Below, piece after piece: positions 15,750 through 23,023 of a DNA stretch of 25,083 nucleotides. The DNA is from CAYUUP01 sp964447925 (GTDB lineage: Bacteria > Bacillota > Clostridia > Oscillospirales > Oscillospiraceae). Position 1 is the stretch's first letter, and every line of letters starts with the position of its first letter. Where the stretch lies: contig CAYUUP010000014.1 of NCBI GenBank assembly GCA_964447925.1, positions 1-25,083 of the forward strand, written 5' to 3'. The notes beneath the pieces are model-generated. The model was not told the DNA's origin. It made no database searches and saw nothing but the letters and a program-made list of their open reading frames with translations. The position numbers and the translations under genes were made by a program.

Positions 15750-16931
15750 ATGGTCGATGAAGTATTCCTCTTGAAAATGGGTGAGGTGGTGCTGAAGGGG
15801 CTGAACCGGGGCAAATTTGAATCCAGGCTGGCAGCCAATCTCCGCCGCCGCCTGAAGCATTGTGGCAGCTTTAATATCCGTACCCGGCAGTCCACCGTCT
15901 ATGTGGAACCCCAGAGCGAGGACTGCGATATGGATGCTGCCTGGGAGGCGGTACAGACTGTCTTTGGCGTTGTGAGTCTCTGCCGCACCCGCTCTTGCCC
16001 CAAGTCAGTGGAGGGCTTTTTTGAGGCTGCCAGCAGCTATCTGGCCCCCCAACTCAAAGCGGTCAGAACGTTTAAGGTGGAGGCTAAGCGGTCGGATAAG
16101 TCCTTCCCACTGAATTCAATCCAACTCTCCCAGCAGGTGGGCGGGATGCTGAACGCCGCTTTTCCCCATCTCAAGGTGGATGTCCACAACCCGGAATTTA
16201 CCGTCTATCTGGAGGTGCGGGATTTTGCTGGCTATGTCCATGGTTCTCCCCAGCGTGGCCCGGGGGGACTTCCGGTGGGAACCGGTGGCCGGGGAGTGGC
16301 CCTGCTCTCCGGTGGCATAGACTCCCCGGTGGCCTGCTATATGATGGCAAAGCGGGGACTGGCACTGGAGATGGTTCACTTCTTCAGCTACCCCTACACC
16401 TCGATGGAGGCCAAAGAGAAGGTGCTGGAGCTGGCCCGGCTGTTAGTACCCTATTGCGGCCAGATCACCGTTAATATAGTTCCCTTTACAGAGATTCAGG
16501 AGGAGCTGCGCCGCTCTTGCCCCCAGGAGCTGTTCACTCTGGCTATGCGCCGCTTCATGATGTTGATCTCTGAGAAGGTGGCCCGACGGGTGGGTGCTGG
16601 CTGCCTTATCACAGGTGAGAGTCTGGGCCAGGTGGCCAGTCAGACCCTGGAGGCCATGGCCGTCACCGGGGCGGTGTGCAGTCTGCCGGTCTTTCGGCCT
16701 GTCATTGGTCTGGATAAGGAGGAAATCATCCGAATTGCCCGAAAGATTGGCACCTATGAAACCTCAATTCTCCCCTATGAGGACTGCTGTACCGTCTTCA
16801 CGCCCCGCCACCCCAAGACCAATCCCAGGGTGGAGGAACTGCTGACGGCAGAGCAGAACTACGATTTGGAAGGGCTGGCTCAGAAGGCCTTTGAGAACAT
16901 TGAATGTGTTCAGGTGAATTATCGGGATTGA
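15750..16931 (+). CDS. thiI: tRNA 4-thiouridine synthase ThiI
   Basis: A 393-residue sulfurtransferase that activates U8 of tRNA with ATP for 4-thiouridine formation, and in many bacteria also serves thiamine thiazole synthesis. The N-terminal ferredoxin-like region and THUMP domain cover about residues 1-165. The PP-loop SGGIDS lies at 187-192, and the downstream GESLGQVASQTLEAM is typical. It lacks the rhodanese extension found in enterobacterial ThiI, as is usual in Firmicutes. The frame is open upstream to 15606, but the ATG at 15750 follows AAAGGAGCG and matches the family. The cysteine desulfurase gene that often sits beside thiI is not adjacent here. Confidence 0.93.
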   Translation: MVDEVFLLKMGEVVLKGLNRGKFESRLAANLRRRLKHCGSFNIRTRQSTVYVEPQSEDCDMDAAWEAVQTVFGVVSLCRTRSCPKSVEGFFEAASSYLAPQLKAVRTFKVEAKRSDKSFPLNSIQLSQQVGGMLNAAFPHLKVDVHNPEFTVYLEVRDFAGYVHGSPQRGPGGLPVGTGGRGVALLSGGIDSPVACYMMAKRGLALEMVHFFSYPYTSMEAKEKVLELARLLVPYCGQITVNIVPFTEIQEELRRSCPQELFTLAMRRFMMLISEKVARRVGAGCLITGESLGQVASQTLEAMAVTGAVCSLPVFRPVIGLDKEEIIRIARKIGTYETSILPYEDCCTVFTPRHPKTNPRVEELLTAEQNYDLEGLAQKAFENIECVQVNYRD

Positions 16932-17002
16932 CGCCCGCTGCCGGGTGAAGTCCTACAGCTCCACTGCCATACAAGGCCTATCGCTTTATAGAGAGGATTG
17001 CT

Positions 17003-17545
17003 ATGAAAGAACTCCTTGAACTCTTCCTCACCTTTGCAAAAATTGGCGTCTGTACCTTTGGCGGCGGCCTTGCCATGCTGCCTATTATGGAGCGGGAGCT
17101 GTGTAATAAGCGGAGCTGGGTGACATTCGATGAGCTGGCGGACTACTACGCCATCGGCCAATGTACCCCCGGAATCATTGCTGTCAACACCGCCACCTTT
17201 GTCGGGTGCCGTCGAAAGGGCATTTCCGGGGGGATCGTGGCCACTCTGGGCTTGGTGTTCCCCAGCATCGTTATCATCTGTCTGGTGGCAGCCTGCCTGC
17301 GGCAGTTCATCGGCTATCCCGCCGTGATCCACGCGTTCAACGGAATCCGGGCCTGTGTCTGTGTGCTGATGGCCAACGCCATGTGGAAGCTGGGCAAGAG
17401 CGCCCTGGTGGACTGGGTCACCATCATTATCTTTGGCGCGGTGCTGGCCGTTTCGCTTTTCTTGGGGCTTTCCCCCGCCATTCTGGTGATCGCCGCCGGA
17501 GCGGTGGGACTGGCAGTCCGCCGGATGAGGGGGTGGCAGTCATGA
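17003..17545 (+). CDS. chromate transporter family protein, subunit 1
   Basis: A 180-residue half-size member of the CHR (ChrA) family. It has about five to six hydrophobic segments, starting with FAKIGVCTFGGGLAMLPIM and followed by GQCTPGIIAVNTATFVG, the conserved loop of the family. Half-size members normally work as a pair with an antiparallel partner, here the next gene, which starts inside this stop codon (ATGA). Chromate export is the family name. The natural substrate in a gut anaerobe is unknown, and no other metal-resistance gene is near. The ribosome site is AGAGAGGA. Confidence 0.9.
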   Translation: MKELLELFLTFAKIGVCTFGGGLAMLPIMERELCNKRSWVTFDELADYYAIGQCTPGIIAVNTATFVGCRRKGISGGIVATLGLVFPSIVIICLVAACLRQFIGYPAVIHAFNGIRACVCVLMANAMWKLGKSALVDWVTIIIFGAVLAVSLFLGLSPAILVIAAGAVGLAVRRMRGWQS

Positions 17546-18126
17546 GTACCTTGCTGCTCTACCTCCGGCTGTTTTACGAATTTTTCCATACCGGTCTTTT
17601 TGCCATCGGCGGGGGCATTGCCACCCTGCCGTTTTTACAGAGTATGGCTGCTGCCACTGGATGGTTTGACAGCGCCGATTTGGCGGACATGATCGCCGTA
17701 TCCGAATCCACCCCCGGTGCCTTTGGCATCAACATGGCAACTTATGTGGGCTATAATATAGGGGGCATTCCCGGCGCGATTATTGCCACGCTGGGCATCA
17801 TTACCCCCTCTATCATCACCATTATTATTATATTTGCCTTCCTACAAAAATTTCGGCAGAGCAAATATGTGGATGCTATTTTCTACGGCCTGCGTCCAGC
17901 CTCCACTGGCCTGATCGTGGCCGCTATCTGGGAGGTGGTACTCATCGCGCTGCTAGATGTGGAGGCATTTTTGCAGAGTGGCTCTGTGCTTCAGCTGTTT
18001 CGGTGGAAACATCTGCTGCTGGCGGCTGTGCTGCTGGCCGGTACTCACTGGGAGAAGCTGAAAAATCTCCACCCTATCGTCTGGATTGCTATCGCCGCTG
18101 CGGCAGGCGTGGTATTTCAGCTGTAG
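17542..18126 (+). CDS. chromate transporter family protein, subunit 2
   Basis: A 194-residue partner of the previous protein. It has the same family pattern in its N-terminal half (FAIGGGIATLPFLQ, SESTPGAFGINMATYVGY) followed by several strongly hydrophobic helices, one of them rich in Ile. A longer open frame back to 17161 exists but only shadows the first subunit. The ATG at 17542 overlaps the upstream stop and is followed immediately by the family sequence. The pair resembles a split form of the full-length two-domain transporter. Confidence 0.9.
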   Translation: MSTLLLYLRLFYEFFHTGLFAIGGGIATLPFLQSMAAATGWFDSADLADMIAVSESTPGAFGINMATYVGYNIGGIPGAIIATLGIITPSIITIIIIFAFLQKFRQSKYVDAIFYGLRPASTGLIVAAIWEVVLIALLDVEAFLQSGSVLQLFRWKHLLLAAVLLAGTHWEKLKNLHPIVWIAIAAAAGVVFQL

Positions 18127-18304
18127 AAGAACTATCGGAATGAATCATAGGACGTGCAGGAGGAACCCTCGGAGCTGGAATATCCTTCATATGGGGAATC
18201 ATTCATGCGGCAGGGAAGGTTCACCGACGCCTCTATTAAGCGGTCAGCGCATGGGTGCGGGAATTCGAATAGCGCGGGGGCTATCATTGGGAAAACAACC
18301 TGTA

Positions 18305-18351
18305 GACGCGGAAGAGTGGCATGACACTTGGTCATGCCACTCTTCCGCGTC
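18305..18351. repeat. 21-bp perfect inverted repeat (hairpin)
   Basis: Two exact 21-base arms (18305-18325 and 18331-18351) flank the 5-base loop ACTTG. It lies between the chromate-transporter pair and the convergent tRNA-Thr gene and may terminate both, but neither side has a T run. The length and perfection exceed a usual terminator. Confidence 0.75.
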
Positions 18352-18397
18352 AAATTGTGATTTGATGCGACTAACCCCGGGAACTGCAGGGCCTTTG

Positions 18398-18473
18398 TGG
18401 AGCTGGTAATGTGACTCGAACACACGACCTGCTGATTACGAATCAGCTGCTCTACCGACTGAGCTATACCAGC
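18398..18473 (-). tRNA. tRNA-Thr (anticodon CGU)
   Basis: Read on the minus strand it gives acceptor GCTGGTA paired with TACCAGC, a D arm GCTCAGTCGGTAGAGC, an anticodon arm GCTGA-TTCGTAA-TCAGC with anticodon CGT, and a T arm with GTTCGAGTC. The discriminator is T and CCA is encoded. It decodes ACG. Its own promoter lies just upstream. Confidence 0.93.
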
Positions 18474-18493
18474 AAGATGAATTTGCAAGAGAT

Positions 18494-18522
18494 AGTGTAC
18501 CACATTTTTTCCCTCACGTCAA
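18494..18522 (-). promoter_or_regulatory. promoter of tRNA-Thr
   Basis: On the minus strand, TTGACG (18522-18517), a 17-base spacer and TACACT (18499-18494). The start falls about 14 bases before the tRNA. An 8-bp A/T-rich palindrome, CGGAAATT-TCCCC-AATTTCCG (18523-18543), abuts the -35 element on its upstream side. Confidence 0.7.
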
Positions 18523-18579
18523 CGGAAATTTCCCCAATTTCCGGCATAAACTGGAAGATTTTCGGTGGAGTGAAGCTGA

Positions 18580-18613
18580 TGGGAGGCCGCTATGAGGGGA
18601 CGGCGGTCTCCCA
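18580..18613 (-). terminator. hairpin after the flavin reductase gene
   Basis: TGGGAGGCCGC (18580-18590) pairs with GCGGTCTCCCA (18603-18613) with one G-U pair and a 12-base loop, about 20 bases after the stop. The T run expected on the minus strand is missing, so termination strength is uncertain. Confidence 0.45.
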
Positions 18614-18633
18614 TGTGCCTAATGCTTATCTCG

Positions 18634-20616
18634 TTATCCCAGCCGGACAGCGGCCCAGAAGCCTTCCTCCATGGCCTGACGGGCTTTTCTTGGAGAAATG
18701 CAGTCTCCCACAGGGATGACGTCCACGGCGGTACTCCGCAGGGCATCTACCGTGGCGGCGTTGGGCCGCATACCCATGGCGTAGACCACAGAATCTGCCA
18801 GGATGACTACCTCCTGGCCTTGGGCGTCCAGGGCCGTTACTCGGCCTGGTTGGATGGCAGAAACCCGCAGCCCGGTACGGCAGGTGATGGGCGCCTTGGC
18901 AAAGGATTGCATCATGCCCTCCCGGTGCATCCAGTTGGCTTCTGGAGCAATGGTATCCTGCATCTCAATGATGGTTACATCGTGGCCCTGTTCCGCTAGG
19001 AAGAGACCGGTTTCGCAGCCCACCAGTCCGCCGCCCAGCACAGCCACAGATTTGCCCAACCCCTCCAGCTTGGTGTAGACAGTGGTGGCGTGTTCTGCGG
19101 TGTCCAGGCCGGGAATAGGGGGCTGGGAGGGGGTGGAGCCGGCGGCCACGATGACGGCGTCATAGCCACCAGCCTGAACAAATTCTGGCGTGACCGTGGT
19201 ATTCAGCAGAATCCTTGCGCCGCTCTTTTCCAACTGGGCAATGAGATGGTTTTTCAGCCGCATGAGATCGACCTTCAAATTGTCATAGTCGGTGAACCGC
19301 AGCAGCCCTCCCAGCTTGTCCGCCGACTCTGCCAGAGTCACATCGTGGCCCCTCTTCGCTGCGGTGGCGGCTGCTTTCATACCGCCGGGGCCGCCGCCTA
19401 CCACCAGAACCTTCCGCTGGACAGCGGCGGGGTGGATGTGGGTACGGAAGAAATCCTCCCGGGCAGTCATGGGGTTCACAGCGCATTGGAGATTATTCCC
19501 CTCATGCAGTCCGGTGAGACAGTCCAGGCAGCGTAGGCAGGGAATGATATCTTCAGCGTGGCCATGCTTGGCCTTTTCCGGGAGATGGGGATCTGCAATC
19601 AGCCCCCGGGCCATGCCGATGATGTCTGCCTTCCCCTCTGCCAGGATAGATTCCGCCAGGGAGGGGTCGGTGATGCCCCCCAGAGTGAGTACTGGCGTTT
19701 TGACGCCCGCAGCCTTGATGTCTGCCGCATAGTGGACATTGACACCGTGGGGCAGGAACATGGTGGGGTGGGTATGGACAGCCTGGGCCTCCTCAGTATC
19801 CAGACCGGCGGAGACATGTATAATATCCACCTTACCGTCCAGCAGTTTGGCGAAAGCGATGCCCTCATCCTTGGAGAGTCCTCCTTCGATCTCCTCCGAG
19901 CCGCTCATGCGGTACTCAATGAGGAAGTTAGGGCCGCAGCGCTGACGTACCCGGTCAATGACCATCAAGGGAAATTTCGCCCGGTTTTCCAGTGAGCCGC
20001 CAAATTCATCCGTGCGGGTGTTATAAAGGGGGGAGATGAACTGATCCAGCAGCCAGCCGTGACCGCCATGGAGCAGCACCATGTCGTAGCCGGCTGTTTT
20101 CAGGATCTCGGCGCAGTCGGCAAAGTGGTCGGCTACAGCGTTCATGTCCTCCACCGTCATGCCGTGGACGTGAAGCTCCTCTGTTACTTCGTTGCCGTGG
20201 AGAATACTGGTGGTGACCTCGTGGATTTCCACCGGACCCCAGGGCATCCAGCCCTCACCGCCATTGTTGGCCTCGGCCACCGCCGTCATGCCGCCGTGGT
20301 TCAGCTCATGAGAGGCCACAGCACCCCCGGCGTGGATTGCCTTAGCGATCTCTGCCAGCATGGGCTGGTTTTCCGGAGTGATGGCAAAGGAACGGGGGTT
20401 GGTGGCAGCGTGTTCCCGGTCTACCGGAGTATCCCCTAGGGTGACTACTGCTGCTCCGCCGAAGGCCTTTTCTGCAAAATAAGTAATCAGGGAGTCATCC
20501 GGTCTGCCCCGGAAGTCCATGTGGGACATCATGTTGGGAACAGAAAAGATACGGTTGCGAAAGGTTGTTCGCTTAATGGTGAGGGGTTCAAACAGATGAG
20601 GATAATAGGGATTCAT
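18634..20616 (-). CDS. FMN/Fe-S/FAD enoate-reductase-type oxidoreductase
   Basis: A 660-residue protein of the 2,4-dienoyl-CoA reductase / enoate reductase / BaiCD group. Residues about 1-350 form the old-yellow-enzyme barrel that binds FMN (LFEPLTIKRTTFRNRI, SHELNHGG, LLHGGHGWLLDQFISPLYN). Four cysteines at 360, 363, 366 and 378 should hold a 4Fe-4S cluster. Residues about 385-660 carry two dinucleotide motifs (VVGGGPGGMKAA and VLGGGLVGCETG) for FAD and NAD(P)H. Such enzymes reduce carbon-carbon double bonds in unsaturated acids, CoA esters or steroids; the substrate here is unknown. It has its own promoter, a GGAGG ribosome site 8 bases from ATG and no partner genes. It is cytoplasmic, with no signal peptide. 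Confidence 0.88.
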   Translation of the reverse strand: MNPYYPHLFEPLTIKRTTFRNRIFSVPNMMSHMDFRGRPDDSLITYFAEKAFGGAAVVTLGDTPVDREHAATNPRSFAITPENQPMLAEIAKAIHAGGAVASHELNHGGMTAVAEANNGGEGWMPWGPVEIHEVTTSILHGNEVTEELHVHGMTVEDMNAVADHFADCAEILKTAGYDMVLLHGGHGWLLDQFISPLYNTRTDEFGGSLENRAKFPLMVIDRVRQRCGPNFLIEYRMSGSEEIEGGLSKDEGIAFAKLLDGKVDIIHVSAGLDTEEAQAVHTHPTMFLPHGVNVHYAADIKAAGVKTPVLTLGGITDPSLAESILAEGKADIIGMARGLIADPHLPEKAKHGHAEDIIPCLRCLDCLTGLHEGNNLQCAVNPMTAREDFFRTHIHPAAVQRKVLVVGGGPGGMKAAATAAKRGHDVTLAESADKLGGLLRFTDYDNLKVDLMRLKNHLIAQLEKSGARILLNTTVTPEFVQAGGYDAVIVAAGSTPSQPPIPGLDTAEHATTVYTKLEGLGKSVAVLGGGLVGCETGLFLAEQGHDVTIIEMQDTIAPEANWMHREGMMQSFAKAPITCRTGLRVSAIQPGRVTALDAQGQEVVILADSVVYAMGMRPNAATVDALRSTAVDVIPVGDCISPRKARQAMEEGFWAAVRLG

Positions 20617-20679
20617 AGCGTTAACCTCCAGTCAAATCAGTGGGTCTGTCAGGCCGGGATAATTGGACTTGTGTAAAAT

Positions 20680-20709
20680 ATTATACAGGAAGACGGCTGA
20701 AAAGTAAAG
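20680..20709 (-). promoter_or_regulatory. promoter of the flavin reductase gene
   Basis: On the minus strand, TTTACT (20709-20704), an 18-base spacer and a perfect TATAAT (20685-20680), about 65 bases before the start codon. Confidence 0.6.
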
Positions 20710-20768
20710 TAAGAAAGGATCCGTTTTCTGGGACTGTGAAAAATCCTTCAGAAGCTCCCCCAAAAAAC

Positions 20769-21752
20769 TTAACGCCAGCCCAGCGCCGTCTTCAGAACGG
20801 CCAGATTTTCCTCCATCAGGGAGAGATAGGTGACGCCGCCTTGGGCCTCCTCCAGGGTGACGGACTGCATGGAGTTCAGTGTCAGAATATCTGCGTGACT
20901 GGACATACAGTCCGCAATGGCGCGGGCTACGCTGCCATCGGAGCCATCGATAGTCAGGATAACAGGCAGCCTCAACTCGTCTGCCTTCTCTGCCAGGAAA
21001 ATGACCGTCTCAAAGCTGGCCTCCGATTCGGCAGAGCAGCCGGGGAAGGCGGCGTAGTAGTTCAGGCCGTAGTCCTCCACCAGATAGCGGAAAGGGAAAC
21101 GGTCACCAAAGAGCAGGGTGTCTGTGCTGCCCCCTGCCGCGGCTTGCTGATACGCAGCGTCCAGGGTGCTTAGCTGTTTCAGATAGGCGGAGAGGGCCTC
21201 ATCATAAGTATCGGCTCCATCGGGATCAAGGGCGGCTAGGGCGGCAGAGATGGATTGGCAGAATAGGGCGGCGTTGCGGAGAGAGAGCCAGACATGCTCA
21301 TCATAGGCTGTCTCGTCCTCCTTGCCCGCTGTCTCCATGCCCTCTATGACCTCCTCCTCGTAGGCACTGCTCCCCAGCAGTTCCAGCAAGTTCAGGGTGA
21401 GCATATCGGCGTTTACCGCTGCGGCTAGGGCATCCCCTACCCAGGTATCGGACTCGCCGCCCACATAGAGGAATAGGTCGCAGTCGGAAATGGCTACAAG
21501 ATTGTCCACAGTGGGTTGGAAGCTGTGAATATCCACGCCGCTGTCCAGCAGCAGAATTACGTCATATTCCTCCACCCGATCACCCAACAGCTGTATCACC
21601 CAGTCATAGATTGGGAAGACAGTGGCCACTATGCTGATTTTATCTTCGCTATCGGTGGCGTTAGACTGCCCACTGCTGCAGGAACAGAGCAGGGAGGTCA
21701 GTAGGCACAGAGCCAAAAGCCCGGCAGTTAAATTTTTTATCCGGCGTTTCAT
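20769..21752 (-). CDS. metal ABC transporter substrate-binding lipoprotein (ZnuA-like)
   Basis: A 327-residue cluster A-I binding protein, probably for zinc or manganese. It has a lipoprotein signal (MKRRIKN, a hydrophobic core and a Cys at 25). Candidate metal ligands are His in DIHSFQPT, His in DEHVWLSL and His in SSHADILTL, with further ligand-region sequence in DYGLNYYAAFPGCSAESEAS. The His-rich loop typical of many zinc-specific members is absent. A start at 21770 is possible, but it lies almost on the transcription start. The ATG at 21752 gives a standard lipoprotein signal. No permease or ATPase gene is adjacent, so it must work with a transporter encoded elsewhere, or alone. Confidence 0.87.
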   Translation of the reverse strand: MKRRIKNLTAGLLALCLLTSLLCSCSSGQSNATDSEDKISIVATVFPIYDWVIQLLGDRVEEYDVILLLDSGVDIHSFQPTVDNLVAISDCDLFLYVGGESDTWVGDALAAAVNADMLTLNLLELLGSSAYEEEVIEGMETAGKEDETAYDEHVWLSLRNAALFCQSISAALAALDPDGADTYDEALSAYLKQLSTLDAAYQQAAAGGSTDTLLFGDRFPFRYLVEDYGLNYYAAFPGCSAESEASFETVIFLAEKADELRLPVILTIDGSDGSVARAIADCMSSHADILTLNSMQSVTLEEAQGGVTYLSLMEENLAVLKTALGWR

Positions 21753-21791
21753 AACAGGCAAAGCCCCCATAATTCAGAGTATACTCCCGCT

Positions 21792-21820
21792 ATGATAGGA
21801 TATTTTGACCGGAATGTCAA
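21792..21820 (-). promoter_or_regulatory. promoter of the metal-binding lipoprotein, with operator-like repeat
   Basis: On the minus strand, TTGACA (21820-21815), a 17-base spacer and TATCAT (21797-21792). The inverted repeat TTGAC-N6-GTCAA (21805-21820) covers the -35 box and is a candidate repressor site, for example for a metal-responsive regulator. Confidence 0.65.
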
Positions 21821-21832
21821 GGCTTTTCGGCG

Positions 21833-21867
21833 CTGCCCGAGCGTTGGAAAGGCGGCATATCGGGCAG
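21833..21867. repeat. 8-bp inverted repeat in the divergent intergenic region
   Basis: CTGCCCGA (21833-21840) and TCGGGCAG (21860-21867) form a perfect stem with a 19-base loop between the lipoprotein and sortase promoters. The role is unknown. Confidence 0.35.
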
Positions 21868-21958
21868 TATATTGTAATGCTGCTATGAGGAAATCAGTGT
21901 TTTTGAAGGAAATACTGAAATCCAGAAAGAGTAAATGCCGTCCAACTGTACTGGGGTG

Positions 21959-21987
21959 TTGCAAATCCTTCTGTCCTGTGGTATGAT
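21959..21987 (+). promoter_or_regulatory. promoter of the sortase gene
   Basis: TTGCAA (21959-21964), a 17-base spacer and an extended -10, TGG-TATGAT (21979-21987). A second TATAAT overlaps at 21987-21992. The leader would be about 70 bases. Confidence 0.6.
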
Positions 21988-22066
21988 ATAATAGTAATGT
22001 AAAAACTGCGACGGGCGGCGGCAGCATAGGCACTCACTGCCCACAGGGAGGACAGGTGATATCAGC

Positions 22067-22951
22067 GTGGATGAATATCAACCCCAGCGGATGGAGACAT
22101 CAGCGAATTCTGGCAAAAAGAAATCTCGGAAGAAGGGCAAAGCGGGACAGGTGATTATGATCGTCGTCATGGTAATCTGTCTGGGCGTTTTGATTTTCAG
22201 CGGGATAAAGCTCTGGAGCATCCTCTCCGGCTACAACCGGCTGGTGAATACATATAACGGTCTGGCCGATGAGGTGATTACACCAGTGGAACCCGGTGAA
22301 ACAGTTGTTGAAAATGAGACAGACACTGATACGGAAACAGAGGAAAAAGCCGTTGTCCTGCCCCTGGATTATCCCCCCATCGAGGTGGACTTTGACAGCT
22401 TGCTTTCCACCAACCCCGATGTAGTGGGCTGGCTCTATTGTGCGGACACAAATATCAACTACCCGGTGGTGCAGGGTGAGGACAACAGTGTCTATCTCCA
22501 TGCTCTTTGGGATGGCAGCGGTACCTACAACAGTGGTGGCACTCTGTATATCGACTGCCTGAACAGCCGGGATTTTTCCGATGACAACACCATCTTCTAC
22601 GGCCATAACATGAAGAACGGCTCCATGTTTCATAACCTGCGCTATTACTACTCCCAGGGCCAGGACTACTATGATTCCCATCCTTACATGTATCTGCTAA
22701 CTCCCAATGGCAATTACCGTCTGGAGGTGTTCAGCTGTCACAGCACCAGCTCCAACTCCAGTGTCTACACCATCGGCTTTGGCAGCACAGAGAGCTTCCA
22801 GAACTACCTGGACAGTGCTATCTCGGCCTCCACCTTTACCACTGACATCGATGTCACTACGGAGGATCGCATTGTCACCCTGTCCACCTGTGCCTATCTC
22901 TATGAAAATGCCCGATATGTGGTGCATGCCAAACTGGTGGAGATCAACTGA
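22067..22951 (+). CDS. class B sortase
   Basis: A 294-residue membrane-anchored transpeptidase that links surface proteins to the cell wall or to each other. A short basic Lys-rich head comes first, then a membrane segment at about residues 27-48 and an acidic Thr/Glu linker (about 75-100). The sortase domain carries catalytic H180 (FYGHNM), C275 (LSTCAY) and R283 (NARYVVHAKL). The extra helix region before the Cys fits class B. It starts at GTG, behind GGGAGGACAGGTGAT. No LPxTG- or NPxTN-type substrate gene lies in the window, so the sortase stands alone here. Confidence 0.9.
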   Translation: MDEYQPQRMETSANSGKKKSRKKGKAGQVIMIVVMVICLGVLIFSGIKLWSILSGYNRLVNTYNGLADEVITPVEPGETVVENETDTDTETEEKAVVLPLDYPPIEVDFDSLLSTNPDVVGWLYCADTNINYPVVQGEDNSVYLHALWDGSGTYNSGGTLYIDCLNSRDFSDDNTIFYGHNMKNGSMFHNLRYYYSQGQDYYDSHPYMYLLTPNGNYRLEVFSCHSTSSNSSVYTIGFGSTESFQNYLDSAISASTFTTDIDVTTEDRIVTLSTCAYLYENARYVVHAKLVEIN

Positions 22952-22973
22952 GGCTTATTTATAGCTGTATATA

Positions 22974-23002
22974 AAGGGGCTGGCTTGCTGGGCCAGCCCC
23001 TT
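22974..23002. terminator. bidirectional terminator between sortase and dacF
   Basis: AAGGGGCTGGC pairs with GCCAGCCCCTT (one extra G in the loop region), flanked by ATA and ATCCTTCTCT. It lies between the convergent ends of the two genes. Confidence 0.75.
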
Positions 23003-23023
23003 ATCCTTCTCTTATGCTGTTCA

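Noticed and set aside
17161..17541. Upstream extension of the second chromate-family frame, giving 321 residues
   Set aside because: It reads the first subunit in a different frame and gives Arg/His-rich sequence unlike the family. The ATG at 17542 overlaps the previous stop.
18132..18503. A 123-residue minus-strand frame across the tRNA and the inverted repeat
   Set aside because: Its first part translates the tRNA sense strand (GIAQSVEQLIRNQQV). The remainder has no ribosome site at any internal Met.
18411..18719. A 102-residue frame beginning MTRTHDLLITNQLLYRLSYTS
   Set aside because: This is the familiar false translation of a tRNA gene read in reverse; the tRNA explains it.
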